Origin: Nitrososphaerota archaeon
GTDB lineage: Archaea; Thermoproteota; Nitrososphaeria; Nitrososphaerales; Gagatemarchaeaceae
Direction: 5' to 3'
DNA length: 64,000 bases
NCBI GenBank assembly: GCA_027320425.1
Contig: DAHVLJ010000008.1
Span: 21,782-85,781 of the forward strand
This document shows positions 24,239-32,965 of this stretch, one piece after another; the stretch's first letter is position 1, and every line of letters starts with the position of its first letter. The translations under genes were made by a program, and so were the position numbers. The notes beneath the pieces are model-generated. The model was not told the origin of the DNA. It did not search any database and worked only from the letters and a program-made list of their open reading frames with translations.

Positions 24239-24538
24239 CTAGTCCTTCAGTTCTACCGACAGGACGCTGAAGTCGGCCCCGAGGTTCTCCACTCCAAGAG
24301 ACTCTCCTGCGTCAGTCCATGATGCCTCTCCCTTCTTCATCTTGACCACGGTCGAGCTACCGTCTGTCTCCGTCGCGCGGATCTTGGCTGGGTCGAGGTT
24401 GAATGTTATCCCCTTGAGGTATGAATGGGGGCCGATCTTCCCGCCCTTCTTCGTCGTTATCATAATGACTCTCACTTCGGGGTTCTCGAACAGGATTTTT
24501 GCAAGCTTGGGCGCGGCCCTAGTGATGTGGGGCTTCAA
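24239..24538 (-). CDS. Small cupin-like protein, 99 aa
   Basis: The sequence (VRVIMITTKKGGKIGPHSYL, then ITFNLDPAKIRATETDGSST and ASWTDAGESLGVENLGADF) has the short strand-turn pattern of single-domain cupins that lack most metal-binding histidines. The assignment is tentative. It starts with TTG 3 bp after the stop of the upstream gene, so the two form an operon. Confidence 0.55.
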   Translation of the reverse strand: MKPHITRAAPKLAKILFENPEVRVIMITTKKGGKIGPHSYLKGITFNLDPAKIRATETDGSSTVVKMKKGEASWTDAGESLGVENLGADFSVLSVELKD

Positions 24539-24541
24539 CCG

Positions 24542-24853
24542 CTAGTCGCGCTTCTTTCTGGCTCTCTCAAGGACCCATCTTGGCTTGCGCCAGAGCTCTT
24601 CGAAACCCGCCGCGTCCCTTATCAGCACCATCCCGCCTTCTTCATCCAGCATCTCGACCGCGGGGACCTCGGCCCTGAACCTGGCGTATTCCGCGTCTGT
24701 CATGGTCGCCTGCCTCCTCCTGCCGATGGAAGCGTGCCAGTCAGCGCTCGTACCGTCCAACGAAAAGAGGACGGATGCGGGCCCGGCCTCAAAGTAGACT
24801 CTGGCGTACCTGACTCTCTTCGGGAACTTGTGCTCTAACGAGAACTTCATCAC
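24542..24853 (-). CDS. Hypothetical protein, 103 aa
   Basis: This 103-aa protein is not recognised. It has a strand-rich start (RYARVYFEAGPASVLFSLDG), a basic loop (ASIGRRRQATMTDAEYARFR) and a C-terminus with KPRWVLERARKKRD. It starts with GTG at 24853 or ATG at 24850, about 27 nt after GTTAATAAC (24877-24885). It is the first gene of a two-gene operon with the cupin-like protein. Confidence 0.6.
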   Translation of the reverse strand: MMKFSLEHKFPKRVRYARVYFEAGPASVLFSLDGTSADWHASIGRRRQATMTDAEYARFRAEVPAVEMLDEEGGMVLIRDAAGFEELWRKPRWVLERARKKRD

Positions 24854-24952
24854 TTTCGCAGGAGCCCGCCCTTGTTATTAACCGGTGTGGCTCACTCATT
24901 TAAGTCGCCGGAGAAGGGGAGGGCAGAGTGAAAATCGAAGGACCTTCAGCCG

Positions 24953-26698
24953 ATGTCTTCTGAGATAGCAGAGGACCTCTCCAAGCAGACTTGGGAGCTG
25001 CTGGGCCGATTCGAAGGAAGGGCAGGCGCCTTCTCACAGAGGAAAGACCTCGTCGCCTTCACTCTCCCGTGCGACAAGGATTCCGCAGCGAAAACCGCGA
25101 TGGAGTTCTTCGGCGAGGGCGAACACACGGCCACCGGGGTAGACGGTTCCATGGACTTCGACGAGCGACTCCAGATGATACTCTTCTATGCCAACGCGAC
25201 TGCCTACAGCTGTCCCTTCTCAGTCGGGGACCGCATAATCTTCGACCTTCATTCCGCATACAGGGAGTCCAAGATGGCAGCGACCGCTGCAATCCCCCTG
25301 TGGGCTGAAGACCTCTCCAATGTGCTGAGCAACGAACCGGAAGTCGACCTCGAGCTCGAGCACTCCATGGAGCGGATACCCAACTCTTTCATGACGCTCG
25401 GAGAGCTCTATCTGGCATACCTGGCCTCCGAAAGGTCGAGGGTTCTGTTCATGGACCGTCCTCTTTCCGGCACCTATTCGTCGCTCTCGCACAGCGCGAG
25501 GTACCTGCTTAGGCGCGGGGTGAGCAGACTGACGGAGTGGTCGCAGGAGTCCCCAGTTTCCATGCTCGACCTAAGGCTCGCCGTATACCTCGGATCCCCG
25601 AGCATGCAGATACCGACGAGGCCGCGGTTCCTACCCTTCGCCATTCTCAAATCTCTCCTTTCGGCCCCCTCCAGCGTCTCACAGCTTTCTGCGGCGCTGA
25701 AAGTAAGCGATGCGGAAGCGTCCAGGGCGGTTAGGCGGCTCTCCAAGCTCGACAAGGAACTCGACGGCGCCCTGCTCGCCGACGCTTCCGAGTCACACCT
25801 GGAGGCGAGGGGTACGGTCCATGATTACTGGCGGAGGGCGCTCGCGCTCTCTCTCGACTACGTGGGCAAAGTGTTCTCTCGTTCAAAGCACCCACTGGCG
25901 ATGAAGGGGGACGAGTATCTGACGATACTGGACGTAGACACGGTCTCTCTTTTCCTTCTCCAGGGACTCCTCGACAGGGCCTCCCAGAATGGAGTCCTGC
26001 TCATCGGCATAGCCAAGGACACGTCGGCGACGGACGTCGCCAGATCTGTCCTCCCGTACGCTTCCGCGCACGGCTTCGTCAGGCTAGAGGCGCCGGCGCC
26101 CATGATCAAAAACGACAGGGCCTTCCTGGCCATACTGAGTTCGGAGAACCCCGAGCTGCTCACCCCGTGGAGGACGATGGGATATGATTCGGCTTTCTCT
26201 ACGATATCAAGCCTCGGCGGCGAGCTCAGGAGCGCGAGGAAACTCGTCTCCAGGGAGCAGCTCTTCATCCGTTCTTACTTCCAGCTCCGCACCCTGAAGA
26301 ACGACAAGAGAGTGCGTTCCCAGGTCTTCCTGTTCGACAGACCATACGCCTCCACAGACTCGGGCTCAAGGAGGGAGTTCGAGGTGAAGGAGAAGTCTGG
26401 GACGGCGAAGATAGCCGCTTACTTCGAAGGCAGTCCTTCCAGCCCGATCTCTAACCTGGTGCTCCACATCCTGTCGATGAACGACAACCCAGAAGTCTTC
26501 GAAGCATACGGGCATAATCAGCTCCTCTACCTGGCGGACAAGGCGGTGAAGTCCGAGGTCAGGATGCTCAGGAGCTCCCTCCGCGGCGTCGCGGACCTTA
26601 CGATCGGAGGCGTCACCAGCAGGCGGAAGATATTCGGGCTCGTGACTCCTTATAGACAGCAGCGCGCTGAGGCGGAACACGCGAGGATGAAGCAGTAA
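24953..26698 (+). CDS. NurA-type nuclease partner of HerA
   Basis: The 581-aa protein carries the NurA 5'-3' nuclease motif VDGSMDFDE (D64 the first metal-binding Asp) with the RNase H-like continuation (FYANATAYSC and RIIFDLHSAYRESK), a GELYLAYLASE helix and SRVLFMDRPLSG with the second catalytic Asp. It acts with HerA in end resection for homologous recombination. At 581 aa it is longer than the typical 330-450 aa. The region around residues 225-275 looks like a winged-helix insertion (LKSLLSAPSSVSQLSAALKV). The ATG at 24953 lies 2 bp upstream of herA at the other end (stop 26698, next start 26701), a tight operon. Confidence 0.82.
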   Translation: MSSEIAEDLSKQTWELLGRFEGRAGAFSQRKDLVAFTLPCDKDSAAKTAMEFFGEGEHTATGVDGSMDFDERLQMILFYANATAYSCPFSVGDRIIFDLHSAYRESKMAATAAIPLWAEDLSNVLSNEPEVDLELEHSMERIPNSFMTLGELYLAYLASERSRVLFMDRPLSGTYSSLSHSARYLLRRGVSRLTEWSQESPVSMLDLRLAVYLGSPSMQIPTRPRFLPFAILKSLLSAPSSVSQLSAALKVSDAEASRAVRRLSKLDKELDGALLADASESHLEARGTVHDYWRRALALSLDYVGKVFSRSKHPLAMKGDEYLTILDVDTVSLFLLQGLLDRASQNGVLLIGIAKDTSATDVARSVLPYASAHGFVRLEAPAPMIKNDRAFLAILSSENPELLTPWRTMGYDSAFSTISSLGGELRSARKLVSREQLFIRSYFQLRTLKNDKRVRSQVFLFDRPYASTDSGSRREFEVKEKSGTAKIAAYFEGSPSSPISNLVLHILSMNDNPEVFEAYGHNQLLYLADKAVKSEVRMLRSSLRGVADLTIGGVTSRRKIFGLVTPYRQQRAEAEHARMKQ

Positions 26699-26700
26699 AG

Positions 26701-28461
26701 ATGTTGGAGAGCCAGGAGAAGGATTTCTTTGACTCGTTGGAAGGGGAGTTCGAAGCGCGCCTCAAAATGGTCACAAGGACCACGAGGACTTCGAAGAGCG
26801 ACGGGAGAGAGCTCACCGTCTCCAACCCCCTGGCCATAATAGAAGCTCGGTTCAGCTACAAGGTCCTGGATCGGCTCCTCTCCCCCAATTTCGTCGCCAT
26901 CGAAAGGAGCGTCGACGGGGAGAAGCGATATGTGATGTACGAGGTCGTCGCCGTGAACCCCACTCACTACCAGCTCCCCGGAATCGACTCGTCCATGCCT
27001 ACTCTGCTGAGGAAGGAGTATCTCGACACCATCAACGAAAGCTGGGGCAAGTCCCAGGAGACCTGGATCGATCTGGCCGCCGTGCCGACGAGTTACTGTG
27101 CCAAGCTTGAGAACGGAAGTTTCGAGTTCGCCCGTGCGTCATACGCTCCTCTTCCAGGCGCCAAGGCTTGGCTCCTGTCGAAGCCTGCAGTAGAGAAGTT
27201 TCTCTGCGTCGGAGGGGGGGTGGAGATAGGTTCCATGGTCGGGTTTGACATCCCGTTCACCGTCGACATGGACAGCATGATACGATATCACATGGGCGCC
27301 TTCGGCTTCACAGGCGCGGGGAAATCAAACCTTACGAGCGGACTGCTGAGGACCGCCCTCGCCCGCGACCCTCAGCTCGCCGCCGTGGTCTTCGACATAG
27401 CTGGCGAGTATGCCGTCAACCTGCTCGACCTGATCAAGGGCGGAGCTAAGGTCTACACCACCGAGATCATCGACAGCGCCCAGGAGTTCGTGAGCTCTCA
27501 GGCGATCCCCGAGACTCTCGAAGCCACCCTAGGGCGGGACAGGATCGAGCGGGAGCTGACCACCCTATACAAAGCCGGGGTGGAGCGCCTTTCCCTCCAG
27601 GACACCGGAGGGATCGACCTGGCGTGGATACAGTCGCTGCTCCAAGGGACGGTAGACTCCGGGAGGACTGGAGGAACGTCTGCTAAGATCGGCCTCACGC
27701 GCCTGACCATGTCGTTCTACGAAAGGAGGGGGTACAGGCCGAGCACCAGGCTAACCGACCTCGACGACGGAGCCAAAGGCGAGCTTTCTGTGCTCCTGAA
27801 GGACATCAACCAGAGCGTCAACGAGCGCGCAGGGCTCAGGGCTGACCTCGACCTGATAGTCAAGATGCTTGAGGCGACGGAGGCCCTTCCCTCAGGTCCG
27901 ACGAGGGTCACCCCGGAGGTACTCGCAGAACAACTGGTCAGGGGAACCGCGCCCAGGCTCAACATCCTGTACATGCCGGACCCGCACAATGCGCGGTCTG
28001 TGGCCACGAGACTGATCCGCCGCCTGCTCTTCCTGAAGAAGAAGGTGGGGAACAAGCAGAGGTTGCTCGTCCTGCTCGACGAAGCCCAGGAGTACATCCC
28101 AGACGAGCCGACCGACAGGGACTTCACAAGGGAGTCGAACCTCGCTGTAGAGCAGCTATTGAGGCAGGGGAGGAAGTACAGGCTCCACTGCTGGATGGCG
28201 ACCCAGAGGGTTGCCAGGCTGAACGTGAACGCCCTGCAGCAGCTCCACAGCTACTTCGTGAGCACGCTCCCGCGCATGTACGACAGGATGGTCATCGCAG
28301 ACGCGTTCGCGCTCCCTTACGAGGTGCTGGAAAAGTCGGCCGAGCTCGGCACCGGGGAGTGGCTGTTCGTCTCGTTCAAGGCCGCCAAGCAGAGGAACGT
28401 CCCTGTGTTCCTGAAGACGGAGAACAACGAGAAGTCGGTGGCTGACAGTCTGAAGTCCTAG
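26701..28461 (+). CDS. herA: HerA-type hexameric DNA translocase/helicase
   Basis: The 586-aa protein starts with a HAS-barrel-like N-terminal region and has Walker A at residues 202-210 (GFTGAGKSN) and the HerA-typical AVVFDIAGEYAV. Walker B is LLVLLDEAQEYIPDEP, and the arginine/glutamine sensor segment is AVEQLLRQGRKYRLHCWMAT followed by QR. It pumps DNA to the NurA nuclease during double-strand break processing. No mre11 or rad50 gene is adjacent, unlike the cluster in many Thermoproteota and Euryarchaeota. Confidence 0.92.
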   Translation: MLESQEKDFFDSLEGEFEARLKMVTRTTRTSKSDGRELTVSNPLAIIEARFSYKVLDRLLSPNFVAIERSVDGEKRYVMYEVVAVNPTHYQLPGIDSSMPTLLRKEYLDTINESWGKSQETWIDLAAVPTSYCAKLENGSFEFARASYAPLPGAKAWLLSKPAVEKFLCVGGGVEIGSMVGFDIPFTVDMDSMIRYHMGAFGFTGAGKSNLTSGLLRTALARDPQLAAVVFDIAGEYAVNLLDLIKGGAKVYTTEIIDSAQEFVSSQAIPETLEATLGRDRIERELTTLYKAGVERLSLQDTGGIDLAWIQSLLQGTVDSGRTGGTSAKIGLTRLTMSFYERRGYRPSTRLTDLDDGAKGELSVLLKDINQSVNERAGLRADLDLIVKMLEATEALPSGPTRVTPEVLAEQLVRGTAPRLNILYMPDPHNARSVATRLIRRLLFLKKKVGNKQRLLVLLDEAQEYIPDEPTDRDFTRESNLAVEQLLRQGRKYRLHCWMATQRVARLNVNALQQLHSYFVSTLPRMYDRMVIADAFALPYEVLEKSAELGTGEWLFVSFKAAKQRNVPVFLKTENNEKSVADSLKS

Positions 28462-28467
28462 CCCGGC

Positions 28468-30027
28468 CTACTCGAGGGGGCCTGCCATGGCGGCTTGATA
28501 GTCTGCCTTCTGCCTCTTCGTCATGTACGCGGGTACCGCAGCGAAGAGCGCGATGAAGCCCATTATCAGGAACAGCCCATGGATCGACCCGATGAACCTG
28601 CTCTCGATGACCGGGCTTATCCCCCCGGCCGCGCCGGAGAAGATGGACTGGAGCACCGTCGTGGGGACGCTCGCGGCCATCACGGCGAAAGCCAGGCCCA
28701 GGCTGAGAAGGAACCCGGTGTTGACGAGGGTTGACGACATCCCTGACGCTATCCCCCTCCTGGGGGCCGGGGTGGCGTTCATTATCGATGCGACATTGGG
28801 TGCCACGAACAAACCTCCTCCCGCTCCGGAGAGGACCATCGGCCCCAGGAGGGATGCGTAGCTGACCCCGCTCTGCGGGAGAGGAGTCACCCCGAACCAG
28901 AATAGAGCGACGGCGGTGACAAGGAGCCCGGCCGTCGAAAGCCCCCTCGACCCCAGTTTGTCCGACAGGTAACCGCTGAGCGGGCCGAAGGTCACGAACG
29001 CGACCGAGAACGGTATCAGCCAGATCCCTGCCGTGAAGGCGTCGAGCAGGAGGACTCCCTGCAGGTAGAACACAAGGACGAGCGAGACCCCTCCTCTGGC
29101 CACAGAAGAGAGAAGGTTGCTCGCCATCCCGGTGGCGAAGGCCCTGATCCTGAACAAAGAAAGGTCCATCATCGGGAACCGCACCTTCGACTCGACGAAC
29201 GCGAACCCCCCGACCATCCCCAAGCCGAGGACCATCAGTCCCAGGAACTCGGGCGCCCAGCTGACCAGCGCGCCGAGCATCAGCCCGACCAGGAATACTG
29301 TCAGCCCCCCTGAAAAGAGCAGATTCCCCAAGGGGTCCAGCCTGTCTCCCCTCCTGGGTTGGGATGTCTCTTTGAGCTTGAAGTAAGCCCACGCGGTCGC
29401 GAACGTCCCCACCGGGATGTTGATCCAGAAGATCGACCTCCAACCGAGGAACGAGCCGGCGAGTATCCCTCCAAGGGCTAGACCGAGCACTGACCCCACC
29501 GTCCCTGCCACCTGGTTCAGCCCGAGGGCGCGCCCTCTTTCCGTGGGAGGGAAGACGTCGGTCAAAAGGGCCGCCGCGTTAGAGAATATCAGGGCTCCCC
29601 CCGACCCCTGCACCAGCCTGAACAGCACGAGGGAGCTACCGTTTGGCGCGATGCTGCAGAGCGCCGAACCGACCGTGAACAGAGCGAACCCAAGGTTGTA
29701 CAGCTTGACCCTCCCCAGTATGTCGGAGAGCCTGCCAAAGCTCATCAGCAGCGAAGCGGTCACCAGGATGTACCCCATTATGATCCAGACGGCCTCGAAG
29801 GCCGTGGCATGGAGGTCGGAGGTGATCTTGGGGAGCGCGATGAGCACGATGTTTGAGTCTAGGATCGCCATGAATGCGCCGATGGTCGTGTTGATGAGCA
29901 CTACGTACTTGTATTCCAATTTGTATGGTTCCTGATGCCTTTCCTGACTCGTGCCGATAAGATTTCGCTTGGCTTCGACGGGCGGCTCTACGGCCTGCCC
30001 ATGAATCGGTGTTCTATTCTCATGCAC
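28468..30027 (-). CDS. MFS drug/multisolute exporter (DHA2, EmrB/QacA type)
   Basis: The 519-aa protein has 14 predicted transmembrane helices. Motif C-like features and the DHA2 start NTTIGAFMAILDSNIVLIAL are visible, with GRLSDILGRVKLYNLG (motif A) and RLVQGSGGALIFSNAAALL. Members export toxic compounds with proton antiport. The start is uncertain. The GTG at 30027 overlaps the upstream gene by 40 bp, while a TTG at 29919 (just before EYKYVVLINTT) would remove the overlap and a poorly conserved 36-residue N-terminus. The overlap suggests co-transcription with the CoA-binding protein gene. Confidence 0.9.
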   Translation of the reverse strand: MHENRTPIHGQAVEPPVEAKRNLIGTSQERHQEPYKLEYKYVVLINTTIGAFMAILDSNIVLIALPKITSDLHATAFEAVWIIMGYILVTASLLMSFGRLSDILGRVKLYNLGFALFTVGSALCSIAPNGSSLVLFRLVQGSGGALIFSNAAALLTDVFPPTERGRALGLNQVAGTVGSVLGLALGGILAGSFLGWRSIFWINIPVGTFATAWAYFKLKETSQPRRGDRLDPLGNLLFSGGLTVFLVGLMLGALVSWAPEFLGLMVLGLGMVGGFAFVESKVRFPMMDLSLFRIRAFATGMASNLLSSVARGGVSLVLVFYLQGVLLLDAFTAGIWLIPFSVAFVTFGPLSGYLSDKLGSRGLSTAGLLVTAVALFWFGVTPLPQSGVSYASLLGPMVLSGAGGGLFVAPNVASIMNATPAPRRGIASGMSSTLVNTGFLLSLGLAFAVMAASVPTTVLQSIFSGAAGGISPVIESRFIGSIHGLFLIMGFIALFAAVPAYMTKRQKADYQAAMAGPLE

Positions 30028-30425
30028 TTGTCCATGACGTAGTCGACCTTCGCGTCCGCCAGGACTTTCTTTGCTTCCTCGTTTTCCAGCCCGAGCTGGC
30101 CCCAGAAGACGTACGGACGTCCGGTCCTCCTCTTCATCTCTGCGACCTGCTTTGCAACCTGAGGGAACTCCTCAGACGGCCTGAAGACGTCGACCACATC
30201 CACCTTCCGGGCAAGCTCGTCGGGGATGTCGGAGAGGGTGGGGAACACCCTCGCCCCGTTGATGACGTCGGCCGTCGGGTTCACCGGTATGATGGTGTAT
30301 CCCTGTTCCTGCAGGTATGCGGGTACCGTGTACGCCTCTTTCTCCGGGTTCTTCGACGCGCCGACCACGGCGATCACCCTGTACCTCCTCATCACGTCCT
30401 TCGGGTCGACGGTGAACTTTGGCAA
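29988..30425 (-). CDS. CoA-binding domain protein (YccU-like)
   Basis: The 145-aa protein is a stand-alone CoA-binding Rossmann domain. The signatures are VIAVVGASKNPEKEAYTVPAYL, GYTIIPVNPTADVINGARVF, VDVVDVFRPSEEFP and VFWGQLGLENEEA, ending in DKCMRIEHRFM with the conserved C-x-x-(I)-EH. The family resembles the CoA-binding domain of succinyl-CoA/acetyl-CoA synthetases, and the exact role is unknown. It starts with TTG at 30425, 26 nt after GTATTAAC (30447-30456). Confidence 0.87.
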   Translation of the reverse strand: MPKFTVDPKDVMRRYRVIAVVGASKNPEKEAYTVPAYLQEQGYTIIPVNPTADVINGARVFPTLSDIPDELARKVDVVDVFRPSEEFPQVAKQVAEMKRRTGRPYVFWGQLGLENEEAKKVLADAKVDYVMDKCMRIEHRFMGRP

Positions 30426-30508
30426 GACCGACGCGACTTTCCTTCCTGTTAATACGGCTGTCGGGGCTCTGGCGAAGGCTCTAAATCCCGACGCCTGGGA
30501 CGGTTGCT

Positions 30509-30685
30509 ATGGCGTCCTTGATCAGCGCGTTTCTCTCGGTCGTGCCACTTGCGACTGCGGACCTGCTTGCCTACGTCATGCTGGTACTTGTCGCCTTCTT
30601 CCTAGTCTTTGGCGTCTCGACCGCCTACTACTTCTGGAGGCAGAACAAGAAGGCTCACGCCGAGACGCCTAGCTCGCAGGGTTAG
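30509..30685 (+). CDS. Small single-helix membrane protein, 58 aa
   Basis: The frame encodes MASLISAFLSVVPLATADLL, then a strong hydrophobic helix (AYVMLVLVAFFLVFGVSTAYYF) and a basic tail (WRQNKKAHAETPSSQG). It would be an N-out/C-in membrane protein by the positive-inside rule. TCTAAAT at 30479-30485 lies about 27 nt before the ATG, which supports expression as a leaderless mRNA. Its last 17 bp overlap the end of the convergent surface protein gene. The layout recalls small assembly factors such as CcmD-like proteins, but no cytochrome genes are near, so the function is unknown. Confidence 0.6.
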   Translation: MASLISAFLSVVPLATADLLAYVMLVLVAFFLVFGVSTAYYFWRQNKKAHAETPSSQG

Positions 30686-31913
30686 GTTCTTTCTTTCGGC
30701 TCGACCGCCTCTGTAGTGGTATCCCAACTGCCGCGCCAACCGCGGCGATGGGGAGGACCACTACTGCCACCTCGGCTATCCCCTCGACCACGCTGACGAA
30801 CAGTCCCGAGACCGTCCCGATGAACCCACCGAGGCCCGACAGCCCCGATGCTGCGGACACATGAACGAGAACAGACTGCTCGACGGCGGTCCCGTTCTGG
30901 TCGGTAGCGGTTACTGTGACGTTGTAGTTCCCGGGCTGGGTGAAGGTGTGGATCACAATCTCCCCCTGGCTCGCTGAGCCGTCCCCGAAGTTGTAGTTCA
31001 CCACGTAGGGCTGCTCACCGCCTTTGACCACAGCGTTGAGTGTGACGCTGAGAGGCGCCTCCCCATCCTTCGGCGTCGCGGTCAAAGCCACAGAGAGAGG
31101 AGCGGCCACAGACGTCTGAGATATTGTGACGTCGATGGTCGCGAAGTCGATAAGGGTCTTCGTCTGCATGATCTGGCTCACCGCCTCGTTGATCTGCTGG
31201 TCCACCCCCTGCAGTTGGGACTCGATGGCCAGGGTCGAGTTGACCGACGTCGAGGAGTTTAACAGCCTTAGGAGAGCGCCCTGTTCGGTCTGTAGCGACT
31301 CGAGCGTCGCGTTCAGGTCGGTGTACTGTACGCTCACGTCGTTCGAGTTCGATATCAAACCTTCAACGGTGCCGAACGCCTCGACTTTGGCGAGAGTCTC
31401 CTGATACTGGGATGAAGGGACTCGGATGACGACGTTCGCCGATGAGCTGTAGGTTGACTGGTATGCCACATACCCTCCCACCGCATAAGCCAGGGCCACG
31501 ACTCCCGAGGCGGTCTGCTGTGGCGAGACATCCTGGAGCTGGACTTGGCTGGAGAACTCGATCAAGCCCCCGTTCCCAGACGGGGTGCCTTGTGTCGCGT
31601 TTCCGTTAGCGCCTGCCACGGTGGGCCCCGGGCTGATGGTCGTCGTGGTCGTCGCAGTGGTAACGGTAAGGCTCGTCCCGCCGTTGCCTATCACCTGAGT
31701 GCCTCCGTAGACGTTCGACCCGCCCACGCCAAACAGCGCATTAGCCGATGAAAAGCCTCCAGACGGAACGTATTGGGAGGACGCCCCCGCGGACAAGTAC
31801 GAACCCGAACCAGCGAAATCTGAAAACACACCGACTGCTATACCGACAGCCACCACCACGACCGCAATCCCCCACAGGGTTTTCTTCACCGTGACTTTTC
31901 CGCTCAAGTCCAT
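30669..31913 (-). CDS. Membrane-anchored DUF4349-like protein with PKD domain
   Basis: The 414-aa protein starts with an N-terminal transmembrane/signal helix (TLWGIAVVVVAVGIAVGVF), then a Ser/Gly/Thr-rich linker. A DUF4349-like domain follows (IEFSSQVQLQDVSPQQTASG and PSSQYQETLAKVEAFGTVEG, read separately) with a coiled-coil segment (LNATLESLQTEQGALLRLLN). Next comes a PKD domain (PLSVTLNAVVKGGEQPYVVN, NFGDGSASQ and HTFTQPGNYNVTVTATD). It ends in a C-terminal transmembrane helix (EGIAEVAVVVLPIAAVGAAV) and a basic cytoplasmic tail. DUF4349 proteins are usually bacterial lipoproteins without PKD, and the inserted PKD domain suggests an S-layer-associated adhesive role. Confidence 0.78.
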   Translation of the reverse strand: MDLSGKVTVKKTLWGIAVVVVAVGIAVGVFSDFAGSGSYLSAGASSQYVPSGGFSSANALFGVGGSNVYGGTQVIGNGGTSLTVTTATTTTTISPGPTVAGANGNATQGTPSGNGGLIEFSSQVQLQDVSPQQTASGVVALAYAVGGYVAYQSTYSSSANVVIRVPSSQYQETLAKVEAFGTVEGLISNSNDVSVQYTDLNATLESLQTEQGALLRLLNSSTSVNSTLAIESQLQGVDQQINEAVSQIMQTKTLIDFATIDVTISQTSVAAPLSVALTATPKDGEAPLSVTLNAVVKGGEQPYVVNYNFGDGSASQGEIVIHTFTQPGNYNVTVTATDQNGTAVEQSVLVHVSAASGLSGLGGFIGTVSGLFVSVVEGIAEVAVVVLPIAAVGAAVGIPLQRRSSRKKEPNPAS

Positions 31914-32017
31914 GGCCTAGGGTAGCATCAGACACGATTTAGTCCCAGCCCGGAGAACAGGCCGTTCGCTCCTGGCGAACAGAGCACTTATGAAATCAGC
32001 CCTCTCAAACCCCTGAC

Positions 32018-32458
32018 ATGCCCGACGACCTTCCGACGCGCGAGAAGATCGACTACGCGCTACGCGGGAAGACCCTGACTGTCTATCTCTACCTCCTCAA
32101 GCACGGGAAGGCCATCGGCGTGCGGGAGACGCAGAAGGAACTGGGTTTCTCGAGCCCTTCTGTAGCGTTCCATCACTTGGACAAGCTCGTAGAGCTGGGT
32201 CTGGTCGAGAAGGACCAGTACGAAAGGTACGTGCTTGCCAAGAAGGTCGATACGGGTATCCTGCATTCATTTGTGAGCGTCGCGGGACTTACCCTCCCAC
32301 GGCTAGGTTTCTACGCCGCGTTCTTCACCACGATGGCGGTCGCCTACCTGCTCCTGGACAGGTCGGCGCTCAACCTCTACGCGGTGATCGGGACCGCTGG
32401 AGGCTCGGCTGTCTTCTGGTATGAGACGTGGCGAGTCTGGAGGCGGAAGCCGTTCTGA
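32018..32458 (+). CDS. Membrane-bound winged-helix regulator
   Basis: The 146-aa protein has an ArsR/MarR-like winged helix (KTLTVYLYLLKHGKAIGVRE, TQKELGFSSPSVAFHHLDKL and VELGLVEKDQYERYVLAKKV) followed by two transmembrane helices (PRLGFYAAFFTTMAVAYLLL and NLYAVIGTAGGSAVFWYETW). Such one-component membrane regulators are frequent in Nitrososphaeria and Thermoplasmata. Its neighbours, the divergent DUF4349/PKD protein and the downstream Ser/Thr-rich protein, suggest envelope-related control. The TATA candidate CTTATGAAA (31987-31995) is about 27 nt before the ATG. Confidence 0.75.
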   Translation: MPDDLPTREKIDYALRGKTLTVYLYLLKHGKAIGVRETQKELGFSSPSVAFHHLDKLVELGLVEKDQYERYVLAKKVDTGILHSFVSVAGLTLPRLGFYAAFFTTMAVAYLLLDRSALNLYAVIGTAGGSAVFWYETWRVWRRKPF

Positions 32459-32492
32459 GAAGTAGAACTAACTACAACCCGGGGCCAAAGCC

Positions 32493-32951
32493 TTGAACAT
32501 GGAAAGTAGGCGCTTCGGGGCTGGCTTGGTTGCCGGCATCCTGGTGGGAGTGGCGGTGGTTGCGCTCGCAGGGGGGCTCGGGTCGACGTTGTCCACCCTA
32601 TCCCTTACATTCGCTGCGCCTAGGATTACCGAGACTACAACCGCAGCTACGGCGACCACCACGTCGGGGACCAGCGTTCTATACGTGGTCACAGCTGGGA
32701 CTTCTAGCCAAAGCAAAAGCGCGGCGTCCAACTATACGAACCTGTCTTCCTCATCGAGCTCCTTTTCTTTTACCGGAGTAAGCGGTGGCCTCTCCTCGTT
32801 GCTGCCATCCTCGCAGTTCGCAGCGGTGGCGACGCAGGGCCCCGTTGCCAACGCCATCCTGTCCGTCCCGGTCATTATTGCGCTCGCGCTGGGTGGCCTA
32901 CTGTACAGGGTTGCTTCAAAGAGAAGCCCGGTCGCGAAAGACGACGATTAG
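32493..32951 (+). CDS. Ser/Thr-rich protein with two terminal membrane helices
   Basis: The 152-aa protein has an N-terminal hydrophobic helix (AGLVAGILVGVAVVALAGGL), a Thr/Ser-rich extracellular spacer (ITETTTAATATTTSGTSVLY) with an Asn-rich segment suited to glycosylation, and a C-terminal membrane helix (ILSVPVIIALALGGLLYRVA) with a basic/acidic tail. No domain is recognised. It starts with TTG at 32493 or ATG at 32499. It lies 34 bp downstream of the membrane-bound regulator, probably one transcript. Confidence 0.65.
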   Translation: MNMESRRFGAGLVAGILVGVAVVALAGGLGSTLSTLSLTFAAPRITETTTAATATTTSGTSVLYVVTAGTSSQSKSAASNYTNLSSSSSSFSFTGVSGGLSSLLPSSQFAAVATQGPVANAILSVPVIIALALGGLLYRVASKRSPVAKDDD

Positions 32952-32965
32952 CACGTTCTAAAGAT

